Assembly: GCA_052298855.1 (NCBI GenBank) | Contig: DAVZXP010000004.1 | Coordinates: 124,001-188,000 of the forward strand | Direction of reading: 5' to 3' | From: Fimenecus sp052298855 | GTDB taxonomy: Bacteria; Bacillota; Clostridia; Oscillospirales; Acutalibacteraceae | DNA length: 64,000 bases | Shown here: positions 26,065 through 33,405 of the stretch, in pieces | Layout: the number at the start of each line of letters is the position of its first letter | Position numbering within the stretch: the first letter of the stretch is position 1 | The notes under the pieces: model-generated | Told to the model about the DNA's origin: nothing | The model's input: only the letters and a program-made list of their open reading frames with translations | Database searches by the model: none | Translations under genes and position numbers: made by a program

Positions 26065-26496
26065 TTAGTCCTTGTCGCTACCCGTTTCAGAATTGAGCAC
26101 CCCGTCGCCGTTGATTATTTCAAATAGCTCACGAAGTCTTTTTTCTTCGCCCAAAAGATACAGATAACCGAAAAGCGTTTCAAGACCCGTGGCGTAATGA
26201 TAATCGCCCTCGGACTGATTTTTCGGAGTGTGCTTTGTGTGGGTGTTTCTGCCACGCTTAAACACATCCGACTCCTCTTGAGTCAAAACAGATAAAAGCT
26301 TTTTAGCACCCTTTGCCTGTGCACAAGCGTTCACCTGTTTTATCGAAAGCGTATGTAGAACACCCGCCGGTCTGTTACATTCAAGAACGAGCTTTTCACG
26401 CACCAAAAGTCCGTAAACCGCATCGCCCAAAAATGCCATTGCCATAGGACTGTAATTCGATATGTCATTTTTGTTTACAATTTTATTATTGTCCAT
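26065..26496 (-). CDS. mrnC: Mini-ribonuclease III (MrnC)
   Basis: 143 aa. RNase III catalytic domain without a dsRNA-binding domain, which matures 23S rRNA ends in Gram-positives. MAMAFLGDAVYGLLVRE holds the metal-binding Asp; RNTHTKHTPKNQSEGDYHYAT and the C-terminal ATGLETLFGYLYL (second acidic cluster) are family hallmarks. Starts at 26496 after CAGGTGAAAA; coupled to the YitT gene. Confidence 0.92.
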   Translation of the reverse strand: MDNNKIVNKNDISNYSPMAMAFLGDAVYGLLVREKLVLECNRPAGVLHTLSIKQVNACAQAKGAKKLLSVLTQEESDVFKRGRNTHTKHTPKNQSEGDYHYATGLETLFGYLYLLGEEKRLRELFEIINGDGVLNSETGSDKD

Positions 26497-26661
26497 TTTT
26501 CACCTGATATGTAAGTTTTATAAATCACTAAAAATACTCATCATTATTCCATTTTCGTGGATTTTCGTTTATATACTCCCATACCTCAAGATATGCCCTT
26601 TCGTTACTGATTATAATATCATAAAAGGATACAAACAATTGTATTTTTATTTATATTATAT

Positions 26662-26733
26662 CGTAGGGGCGAACTGTGTTCGCCCGTTTTTAATTTGCTA
26701 TGAATTGACGGGCGACCGCAGGTCGCCCCTACG
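26662..26733. repeat. BIME-like pair of inverted palindromic repeats (1)
   Basis: CGTAGGGGCG at the left pairs with CGCCCCTACG at the right. Each half is itself palindromic (GGGGCGA..TTCGCCC and GGGCGAC..GTCGCCCC), with a ~22-bp AT-rich spacer. Resembles REP doublets. Confidence 0.75.
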
Positions 26734-26968
26734 GTACGTCGTCGTTTGCACCGTATCGTTCGCAACAGCCTTCGGCTGTCGCTCACTCGCTATGCAACTC
26801 CCCCTTTTCCGCAAAAATCACGCTCGGCTCGCCTGTTCGGTTGTAAACGCCCTCACGATGGCTCGCTGTCGCTACCAACTTTTGCGGATTTATATTGCTT
26901 TCAGACGTGAATTGTCATTTGTCAGCGACAATCTAACGGCTTAAATCACATTAAAATACACCCACAAC

Positions 26969-27052
26969 CCGTAGGGACAGGGCTTGCCCCTGTCCGCAAC
27001 AAATTACATATAAAATCAGGGCAACGGACAGCCGCAAGGGCTGTCCCTACGG
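26969..27052. repeat. BIME-like pair of inverted palindromic repeats (2)
   Basis: CCGTAGGGACAGG..CCCCTGTCC and GGACAGCC..GGCTGTCCCTACGG in opposite orientation around an AT-rich spacer. It shares the GTAGGG/CCCTAC termini with the first doublet but has a different stem. Confidence 0.75.
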
Positions 27053-27070
27053 TATGATATAAATTTCAGT

Positions 27071-27322
27071 CCGTGCGCAGCAACGACAATATTACACAAA
27101 AGTAACAAAAGATTTAATTTTGAGTGATTTTTGTGCAAGACAAGGCACAAGTGCGACGGCGTATGCCATACGTCGAGCACGCAGCAACGCAGTATCACGC
27201 AAAAAGCAACATTTATTTTTAATTTTGTGTGGTTTTTGTGCAGAGCAAGGCGCAAGCACGACGACGTATGAATATACTTCGAGTGCGTAGCAACGAAGCT
27301 ATGCGCAAAAAGCACCAAAATT
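27071..27322. repeat. Tandem 105-bp near-palindromic repeat (2.5 copies)
   Basis: Units start at 27116 and 27221 (AATTTTGxGTGxTTTTTGTGC) and are preceded by a right half-unit at 27071-27115. Each unit is an imperfect palindrome: the ends AATTTTG..CAAAATT and TTTTTGTGC..GCGCAAAAA pair, and the centre is a CGACGxCGTATG / CATACGTCG-type stem. The last unit ends on the obg stop codon. Confidence 0.8.
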
Positions 27323-28592
27323 AAGGGATGTAATCGAATTCGAGGTCATAAATCGATACTGTATCCCCTTCGTGAATACCCTGTTTGATGAGCTCATCGA
27401 TTATACCGCTGGATTGGAGAACATTTTGGAAGTATTGAAGCGAGGAATAGTCATCGGGGTCGGTTTTGAGGAGAATTTTGTAGAGCCATTCAGCCTCGAC
27501 AATGTAAACGCCGTCCTCAACGGTAACCTTGAAGCCGTCATTTTTCTTCTGTGCCATAACCTCAAGCGGAATTTCTTCCGATTCGTATTTTTTGACAGGC
27601 GGAAGAGAAGCAAGCTTTTTCGCTACGGCGTTGATAAGCTCTTTCGTGTTATGCTGAATGGGAGCACAAATTTCAAAGTATTCATAGCCCTTGCTTTCAA
27701 TGTAATTTCTGAAAGTTGCAAGCTGTTCGTCTGTGGCAAGGTCAATTTTATTACCTGCGACAATCTGCGGACATTTTGCAAGCTCGGGGTTGAATTTTAC
27801 AAGCTCTTCGTTTATCTTTTCAAAATCCTCAATCGGATCTCTGCCCTCACTGCCCGCAACATCAACTATATGCACAAGCATACGGCAACGTTCGACATGG
27901 CGTAAAAATTCATGACCTAAGCCCACACCGTCAGCCGCACCCTCAATAAGTCCGGGTATATCGGCAATAACAAAGCTGTTCTCGGGTCCCATTGAAACGA
28001 CACCCAAAACGGGGATTATGGTTGTGAAGTGATAATCGCCGATAATCGGCTTTGCCTCGCTGACAACGGAAAGGAATGAGGATTTTCCGACGTTCGGGAA
28101 GCCTAAAAGTCCCACGTCGGCAATGAGCTTCAATTCAAGGCTTACTTCCCATTCTTCGCCGGGAGCACCGCTTTTTGCAAAACGGGGCGTCTGCCTTGTC
28201 GGAGTTGCGAAATGGGAGTTACCCCATCCGCCGTTACCGCCCTTTGCCGCAATAAACGGTTCGTCAGATGACATATCCGCCATAACAACGCCGCTTTCAA
28301 CCTCACGGATTACCGTGCCTCTCGGGACTTTGATTATAAGGTCGGGAGCTTTTTTGCCGTTACAACGGCTGCCTCTGCCGTTTTCGCCGTTTTGCGCTTT
28401 GTATTTCCTTTTATAGCGGAAATCGGCAAGAGTTGAAATATTATCGTCAACCTGAAAAACTATGTTGCCGCCTCTGCCGCCGTCACCGCCGTCAGGACCG
28501 CCGGAAGCCACATATTTTTCTCTGTGGAAAGCAACGGCACCGTCGCCGCCGTTTCCTGCTTTTATATGGATTTTCGCTTTATCTACAAACAT
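27321..28592 (-). CDS. obgE: GTPase Obg/CgtA
   Basis: 423 aa. Ribosome-assembly and stress GTPase. It has an N-terminal Gly-rich Obg fold (FHREKYVASGGPDGGDGGRG), a G domain with GFPNVGKSS, DIPGLIEGA and NKIDL, and a C-terminal OCT domain (LLKTDPDDYSSLQYFQNVL). Often in rplU-rpmA-obg operons, here alone. Its leader contains a perfect hairpin TTGTTCGG/CCGAACAA at 28635-28656. Confidence 0.96.
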   Translation of the reverse strand: MFVDKAKIHIKAGNGGDGAVAFHREKYVASGGPDGGDGGRGGNIVFQVDDNISTLADFRYKRKYKAQNGENGRGSRCNGKKAPDLIIKVPRGTVIREVESGVVMADMSSDEPFIAAKGGNGGWGNSHFATPTRQTPRFAKSGAPGEEWEVSLELKLIADVGLLGFPNVGKSSFLSVVSEAKPIIGDYHFTTIIPVLGVVSMGPENSFVIADIPGLIEGAADGVGLGHEFLRHVERCRMLVHIVDVAGSEGRDPIEDFEKINEELVKFNPELAKCPQIVAGNKIDLATDEQLATFRNYIESKGYEYFEICAPIQHNTKELINAVAKKLASLPPVKKYESEEIPLEVMAQKKNDGFKVTVEDGVYIVEAEWLYKILLKTDPDDYSSLQYFQNVLQSSGIIDELIKQGIHEGDTVSIYDLEFDYIP

Positions 28593-28634
28593 AATTAAAT
28601 TCCTTTTCTTTTATCAGCTTTATTTTAACCGATT

Positions 28635-28656
28635 TTGTTCGGTTGTTTCCGAACAA
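28635..28656. other. Hairpin in the obg leader
   Basis: TTGTTCGG-TTGTTT-CCGAACAA, a perfect 8-bp stem about 45 bp upstream of the obg start. It has no T run. Function unknown. Confidence 0.5.
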
Positions 28657-28769
28657 ACGCTCAAATTTTTTATCAAGATATTATATCAAATTTTATTACA
28701 TTTATAAACAGTAAAGTGATAAAAAGTTGTATTTTTTTACTCGAATTGCATAAATTGTACTTAAATTAG

Positions 28770-28798
28770 TTGACATACACTATATGTTGTGGTATTAT
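28770..28798 (+). promoter_or_regulatory. Strong upstream promoter, plus strand
   Basis: TTGACA (28770-28775), 17-nt spacer, TATTAT (28793-28798). It points to the small SOS-box gene 190 bp downstream or to an unrecognised short RNA in 28805-28895; no coding region with a binding site is visible in between. Confidence 0.5.
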
Positions 28799-28898
28799 AT
28801 TCACAGGACAGGTCATATAATAAAAATAAACAAATCGGCAGGTTATCGGATAAAATTAGACAAAGTCCTTTTATGCGTACTCTGCTTAAAATATTTTC

Positions 28899-28966
28899 GA
28901 ACATTTGTGTTGACAAATAAAAAATGCATGCTATAATAAGGGTGTAATCAACAAGAACGAATGTTC
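28899..28966 (+). promoter_or_regulatory. Promoter with two LexA (SOS) boxes
   Basis: TTGACA (28910-28915), 16-nt spacer, TATAAT (28932-28937). GAACGAATGTTC at 28955-28966 is a perfect match to the Gram-positive LexA/DinR core GAAC-N4-GTTC. A second, degenerate site CGAACATTTGTGT (28898-28910) overlaps the -35 element. The position just after the start site suits LexA repression. Confidence 0.75.
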
Positions 28967-28989
28967 GACGATGAACGGAGGAAATTATT

Positions 28990-29235
28990 ATGTTAGCTAT
29001 TTTCGCAAAAACAAGTATTGAATTGGCAGTTGTTTTACTTCTTATATACGGTTTTATTCACGAAAAAGAGGTTATCAAATTTGAACAGTATGTCAAGATG
29101 GTCATTGTCGTAAATTACCGCAGATATAAAAAAAGAAAAAGAATCGAGCAAATGAAGAAGAACAGAGAGTTCCGTGTCGTTAAGGGCGGCAAATCGCCTA
29201 ACGGTCGCACTCCTCATTCATTTGACGTGGCTTAA
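28990..29235 (+). CDS. Small basic single-span membrane protein, predicted SOS-induced
   Basis: 81 aa with a CGGAGGAAATT binding site. One hydrophobic helix at about residues 3-24 (FAKTSIELAVVLLLIYGF) is followed by a strongly basic region with YRRYKKRKRIEQMKKNREFR. No family recognised. Size, membrane anchor and LexA-controlled promoter are reminiscent of SOS cell-division inhibitors such as YneA or SidA, but there is no LysM domain, so the comparison is only by analogy. A terminator follows, so it is monocistronic. Confidence 0.78.
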   Translation: MLAIFAKTSIELAVVLLLIYGFIHEKEVIKFEQYVKMVIVVNYRRYKKRKRIEQMKKNREFRVVKGGKSPNGRTPHSFDVA

Positions 29236-29286
29236 TACAGCCATATTAAATTGCTACCTCTTTCCATAATAGATTTTTCACACACA

Positions 29287-29333
29287 GACAAGCAGGAGAC
29301 GGATTTTTATCTGTCTCCCGTTTGTCTTTTTTT
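29287..29333 (+). terminator. Terminator of the SOS small-protein gene
   Basis: GACAAGCAGGAGACGGA paired with TCTGTCTCCCGTTTGTC (small bulge) followed by TTTTTTT. Confidence 0.85.
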
Positions 29334-29374
29334 GATAAGTGTGGTACAATACCTCTTCGATAGGAGTGTTTGTT

Positions 29375-30049
29375 TTGAACAAGGATAAGAAATCAACCGT
29401 CAAGCTCATAATTCGCCTTGCGGTAATCTTCGCCGTTATGGCGGTTGCGATAATAAAATATGATAAGCTATCCAATATAGATATAAGAAGCATTGTGGCA
29501 AATTCGCCGTCGGTCGCACTTGCAATACTGAGCGTGCTCGGAATATACGGCATAAAGGGTGCGGTTTTCGTAGTCCCCGCCTCGCTCGTTTATATTTCGG
29601 TGGGAATGGCTTTTCCCACGGCGCAGGCTGTAATAATCAACCTTTGCGGAATTGCCGTTGAGGTAACCGTTTCGTATATTTTCGGTTGGTTTGTCGGCGG
29701 AGAATATGTGAACGACCTTTTGAAAAAGAGTAAGGGCGGAGAAAAGCTGCTTGCGTTTGAAGAAAAAAATAAGTTCGCTTCTATATTTTCAATTAGGTTT
29801 TTACCCGTGTTCCCTATCGACTTTGCAAGTCTGTTTTTCGGCTCAATGAAAATTCCGTTCGCAAAATATTTTTTGGCTTCCGTTATCGGAATTGCTCCGA
29901 GAGTAATCTTTTTCACAATTCTCGGTGATGCCGCATATGACTATATCCCAATGAAGTTAATCGTTATAGGTATAATCTGTGCAATACCGATTGGTGCGAT
30001 ATATTTGATTATGAAGTGGCTAAAGGATAAAAAAAGCAAAGAAAAATAA
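29375..30049 (+). CDS. VTT-domain (TVP38/TMEM64, DedA-like) membrane protein
   Basis: 224 aa from the TTG at 29375, chosen because TAGGAGTG lies 9 nt upstream. About five hydrophobic segments. The core GMAFPTAQAVIINLCGIAVE and RFLPVFPIDFASLFFGSMKI match the SNARE-associated/VTT domain, including the re-entrant loop motif F..R.....P. DedA-superfamily proteins are implicated in lipid carrier recycling and membrane homeostasis. The substrate is not known for this branch. Confidence 0.85.
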   Translation: MNKDKKSTVKLIIRLAVIFAVMAVAIIKYDKLSNIDIRSIVANSPSVALAILSVLGIYGIKGAVFVVPASLVYISVGMAFPTAQAVIINLCGIAVEVTVSYIFGWFVGGEYVNDLLKKSKGGEKLLAFEEKNKFASIFSIRFLPVFPIDFASLFFGSMKIPFAKYFLASVIGIAPRVIFFTILGDAAYDYIPMKLIVIGIICAIPIGAIYLIMKWLKDKKSKEK

Positions 30050-30058
30050 AGCTTGCTA

Positions 30059-30087
30059 TTGTAAACAAACGGCAGCAATGCTACAAT
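30059..30087 (+). promoter_or_regulatory. Promoter of galT
   Basis: TTGTAA (30059-30064), 17-nt spacer, TACAAT (30082-30087), 30 bp before the galT start. Confidence 0.55.
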
Positions 30088-30116
30088 ATAAAAAATGATT
30101 GAATTGAGGTATACAT

Positions 30117-31607
30117 ATGGTATATGAAAGCATAAAAAAATTAGTTACCTACGGACTTGAAACAGGTCTTATCGAAGAATGCGACAAGGTTTATGTTACA
30201 AACAGAATTCTTGAGGCTCTTCGCCTTGACGAATATGACGAGCCGTCGGAAAGCTTTGAAAACGTTGACCTTGAGAGCACGCTTTGCGAATTACTCGACT
30301 TTGCGGCTGAAAACGGTATTATCGAAAACAGCATAGTTTACCGTGATTTGTTCGACGCAAAGCTTATGGCTTGCCTTATGCCTATGCCTCACGAGGTAAT
30401 CAAGACTTTCAACGCTCTTTACAGCGAAAGTCCCGAAAAGGCAACAGATTGGTTCTATAAATTAAGCGGCGATTCCGATTATATCAGAAGATACAGAATT
30501 AAAAAAGATATGCGTTGGTCAGTTCCGAGCGAATACGGCGACATTGATATTTCAATTAACCTTTCAAAGCCCGAAAAAGACCCAAAAGCGATTGCCGCTG
30601 CAAAGCTTCAAAAGCAAAGCGGTTATCCTAAGTGTCTTTTGTGCAAGGAGTGCGAGGGTTACGCAGGCAGAGTGAATTTCCCTGCAAGACAGAATCACAG
30701 AATTATCCCGATTACAATCAACAATACGGCTTGGGGCTTCCAGTATTCGCCCTATGTTTACTACAATGAGCATTGTATCGTATTTAACGGCGAGCATACA
30801 CCGATGAAAATTGAAAAGGCAACATTTATAAAGCTGTTTGACTTTGTAAAGCTGTTCCCACATTATTTCCTCGGTTCAAACGCAGATTTGCCGATTGTCG
30901 GCGGCTCTATCCTCTCTCACGACCATTATCAGGGCGGTCATTACACCTTTGCGATGGCAAAAGCTCCGATTGAAAAGCATTTCACAATCAAAGGCTTTGA
31001 GGATGTTGAATCGGGCATAGTTAAATGGCCTCTTTCGGTTATCAGACTTCGCAGCAAGGACAGCGACAGAATTATCGAGCTTGCGGATGTAATTCTTAAA
31101 AAGTGGAGAACCTACACGGATAAAGCCGCATTTGTATTTGCTGAAACCGACGGCGAAAAGCACAACACAATTACACCGATTGCAAGAAAGGTTGATGACA
31201 CATACGAGCTTGACCTTGCGCTTCGTAACAACATAACGACAGAGGAATATCCGCTTGGCGTTTATCATCCGCACGACAAGTACCATCACATTAAGAAGGA
31301 AAATATCGGTCTTATCGAAGTTATGGGACTTGCGGTACTTCCGTCAAGACTTAAAGAGGAGCTTGCAATCCTCGGCGATTACATTGTAAGCGGCAAGGAT
31401 ATACGCTCAAACGAGCAGATTGAAAAGCACGCAGATTGGGTTGACGAATTCAAAGCTAATTACGACGAAATCACAGCGGAAAATGTTGACGAAATACTCA
31501 AGGCAGAGGTCGGCAAGGTATTTGTCGGAGTGCTTGAGGACGCAGGCGTTTATAAGTGCAACGAGGACGGCAGAAACGCATTTATGAGGTTTGTAAACAG
31601 CATATAA
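30117..31607 (+). CDS. galT: Class II galactose-1-phosphate uridylyltransferase
   Basis: 496 aa, the long Firmicute-type GalT. Swaps UMP between UDP-glucose and galactose-1-phosphate in the Leloir pathway. N-terminal region MVYESIKKLVTYGLETGLI; central SGYPKCLLCKECEGYAGRVN; active-site region LPIVGGSILSHDHYQGGHYT with the histidine cluster; C-terminal YHPHDKYHHIKKENIGLIEV. No galK or galE adjoins it. Starts with GAGGTATAC upstream and ends at a strong terminator. Confidence 0.94.
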   Translation: MVYESIKKLVTYGLETGLIEECDKVYVTNRILEALRLDEYDEPSESFENVDLESTLCELLDFAAENGIIENSIVYRDLFDAKLMACLMPMPHEVIKTFNALYSESPEKATDWFYKLSGDSDYIRRYRIKKDMRWSVPSEYGDIDISINLSKPEKDPKAIAAAKLQKQSGYPKCLLCKECEGYAGRVNFPARQNHRIIPITINNTAWGFQYSPYVYYNEHCIVFNGEHTPMKIEKATFIKLFDFVKLFPHYFLGSNADLPIVGGSILSHDHYQGGHYTFAMAKAPIEKHFTIKGFEDVESGIVKWPLSVIRLRSKDSDRIIELADVILKKWRTYTDKAAFVFAETDGEKHNTITPIARKVDDTYELDLALRNNITTEEYPLGVYHPHDKYHHIKKENIGLIEVMGLAVLPSRLKEELAILGDYIVSGKDIRSNEQIEKHADWVDEFKANYDEITAENVDEILKAEVGKVFVGVLEDAGVYKCNEDGRNAFMRFVNSI

Positions 31608-31624
31608 GCATCAATTAAAAGCAC

Positions 31625-31664
31625 AAAACGGCTGTAAAGGTTAAACCTTTACAGCCGTTGTTTT
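31625..31664 (+). terminator. Terminator of galT (probably bidirectional)
   Basis: AACGGCTGTAAAGG-TTAA-ACCTTTACAGCCGTT then TTTT. The opposite strand also ends in TTTT and may serve the PAP2 gene. Confidence 0.88.
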
Positions 31665-31700
31665 ATTAGTATTTACAAGGGTTGTGCCTATTTTTTACAA

Positions 31701-32195
31701 TCAAAGCACAAAATATCCGAGCAAGCCCGACAGCAAGCCGATTGCCGCACCGACAAGCACATCAGAGAGATAATGCACGCCGCCTATTACCCTCACGGCA
31801 CACAGTAAAACGCCGATTATAAACAGCGGTATACTCAGCACGGGTTTGACATACAAAAAGGTCATCGCTATCATAAAAACGGAAAAGATATGTCTGCTCG
31901 GCATTGACTGACCTTTTTTATCCTTATTTATAAGCGGTCTGATATTTAGCGTTTCATAAGGTCTCGGGCGATTTATAACCCGACGGAGTCCGCTGACAAA
32001 TAAGAGCATACCGGCAGGTATCAAAACGCACCTGAACAGCTTCGTTCTGTCTGAAAATGCAAGATATGCCAATAATGACGGGTAGGCGATATAAACGATT
32101 ACCGTCAGAACTGTATTTAATAAATTAAATCCCAACACCGAGTTCTTATTTTTACGAAACGGTGCTGAAATCTTTCTGTATTGGCTCGAAGTCAT
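31701..32195 (-). CDS. PAP2-family membrane phosphatase
   Basis: 164 aa from the ATG at 32195 after GTGAGGTGAAG. Five to six membrane helices. Phosphatase motifs: INRPRPYE (KxxxxxxRP-like), SMPSRHIFS (PSGH variant) and RVIGGVHYLSDVLVG (SRxxxxxHxxxD-like). Probably dephosphorylates undecaprenyl pyrophosphate or another lipid phosphate. It is divergent from the L,D-transpeptidase gene. Confidence 0.85.
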   Translation of the reverse strand: MTSSQYRKISAPFRKNKNSVLGFNLLNTVLTVIVYIAYPSLLAYLAFSDRTKLFRCVLIPAGMLLFVSGLRRVINRPRPYETLNIRPLINKDKKGQSMPSRHIFSVFMIAMTFLYVKPVLSIPLFIIGVLLCAVRVIGGVHYLSDVLVGAAIGLLSGLLGYFVL

Positions 32196-32271
32196 TTGCT
32201 TCACCTCACTAAAAGTATATAACATTGCAGAACATCTTTCAATCTTTTTTGACAAATTCCTACGTTCTTCA

Positions 32272-32300
32272 TTGACAAAGACGATTTATAAACTTATACT
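32272..32300 (+). promoter_or_regulatory. Promoter of the L,D-transpeptidase gene
   Basis: TTGACA (32272-32277), 17-nt spacer, TATACT (32295-32300). Confidence 0.7.
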
Positions 32301-32340
32301 ATATATACTTATTTATAATATAATTTCAGGAGATAAAAAT

Positions 32341-33339
32341 ATGAATCAATATTCACAAGAGGATAAAAGACGACGTCAGATGAAGCTCTCCGGCAAAGCG
32401 GCGGCAGCTTCAAAGGAAAAAAGGACTATCTTAATTATTGTATCGTGTATTCTTGCAATAATTCTCATTGCGGGCACAATCGCACTTGTAAAGCATTTCA
32501 AGAAGCCCGAAGCACCTTTCGTTCCCTCGCAGAACGAGCCTGTATCGGAGCAACAGACCGAAGCACCCACGCAAGCACAAGCACCCGAAACCACAACTAC
32601 GCTTTCCGGTGAGGTTGCAATTACGGACTATTCGGCGACAATGTATTCGACAACCGTTACCTTGAACGTCAGAAGCGCACCGTCAACAGACAGTCAGATT
32701 TTAGGTCAGCTCGGTCAAGATACACCGATTAAGGTTACGGGCAAATGCTCGAACGGTTGGTTTAGAATTGACTTCAACGGTCAAACGGGCTACTGCTCGG
32801 AAAAATATCTCAAGGGCAGTCAGGACCTTTCTGATGCACCTTACTATATCAAGGTCAACCGCACGCAGAACATTGTTATTGTCTATACAAAGGATACAAA
32901 CGGCGGTTACACCGTTCCCTACAAGGCTATGGTTTGCTCGGTAGGCTTGAACGACGCAACGCCGACAGGCTCATATAACACGACAGACAAATACACCTGG
33001 CGACTTCTTTCGGGCAATGTTTACGGACAGTATGCAACGAGAATTACAGGGCACTATCTGTTCCATTCCGTTCCGTACGTTACACAGAACAAGGCAGACC
33101 TCGAATATGACGAGTTCAACAAATTGGGCGAGGCTGCTTCGCTCGGCTGTATCAGGCTTTCCGTTGAGGATGCAAAGTGGATTTACGACAACTGTCCTAA
33201 GGGTACACCCGTTACAATTTACGACAGCAACGAGCCCGAGCCGTTGGCTAAGCCCACACCGATTAGAATTGACACAAACGATAAAAGGCGTGTTTGGGAC
33301 CCCACCGACCCCGATCCGTCAAATCCGTGGAAGCAGTAA
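32341..33339 (+). CDS. SH3b plus YkuD L,D-transpeptidase
   Basis: 332 aa from the ATG at 32341 after AGGAGATAAAA. A cytoplasmic basic head and one membrane helix (about 37-58) lead to a Pro/Thr-rich linker. A bacterial SH3 domain (about 102-163, TLNVRSAPSTDSQILG) follows, then a YkuD domain (about 170-295) with HYLFHSVPY and the active-site AASLGCIRLS. Forms 3-3 cross-links in peptidoglycan or attaches proteins. The SH3 domain probably binds the wall. Confidence 0.92.
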   Translation: MNQYSQEDKRRRQMKLSGKAAAASKEKRTILIIVSCILAIILIAGTIALVKHFKKPEAPFVPSQNEPVSEQQTEAPTQAQAPETTTTLSGEVAITDYSATMYSTTVTLNVRSAPSTDSQILGQLGQDTPIKVTGKCSNGWFRIDFNGQTGYCSEKYLKGSQDLSDAPYYIKVNRTQNIVIVYTKDTNGGYTVPYKAMVCSVGLNDATPTGSYNTTDKYTWRLLSGNVYGQYATRITGHYLFHSVPYVTQNKADLEYDEFNKLGEAASLGCIRLSVEDAKWIYDNCPKGTPVTIYDSNEPEPLAKPTPIRIDTNDKRRVWDPTDPDPSNPWKQ

Positions 33340-33354
33340 TTCAAGACACATATT

Positions 33355-33392
33355 AAAGGCACATTTCGTTTTGAAATGTGCCTTACTTTTTT
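33355..33392 (+). terminator. Terminator
   Basis: AAGGCACATTTC-GTTTT-GAAATGTGCCTT followed by ACTTTTTT, just after the L,D-transpeptidase. Confidence 0.88.
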
Positions 33393-33405
33393 GCCGAAAA
33401 GCGGC

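Larger units (their letters stand above)
26497..27320. other. Long repeat-rich intergenic region without a gene
   Basis: About 820 bp between mrnC (leftward) and the obg stop. No supported coding region is seen. It holds two REP/BIME-like paired palindromes and two and a half copies of a 105-bp near-palindromic repeat, plus small hairpins such as ACAGCCTTCGGCTGT at 26765-26779. Confidence 0.7.

Noticed and set aside
26462..26944. 160-codon plus-strand frame in the repeat-rich spacer
   Set aside because: Runs through the BIME-like palindromes, overlaps mrnC upstream, no Shine-Dalgarno sequence.
27016..27318. 100-codon minus-strand frame with repeated RLALHKNH-like motifs
   Set aside because: The apparent protein repeat is the translation of the 105-bp DNA repeat.
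27372..27905. 177-codon plus-strand frame opposite obg
   Set aside because: Antisense shadow of a highly conserved gene.
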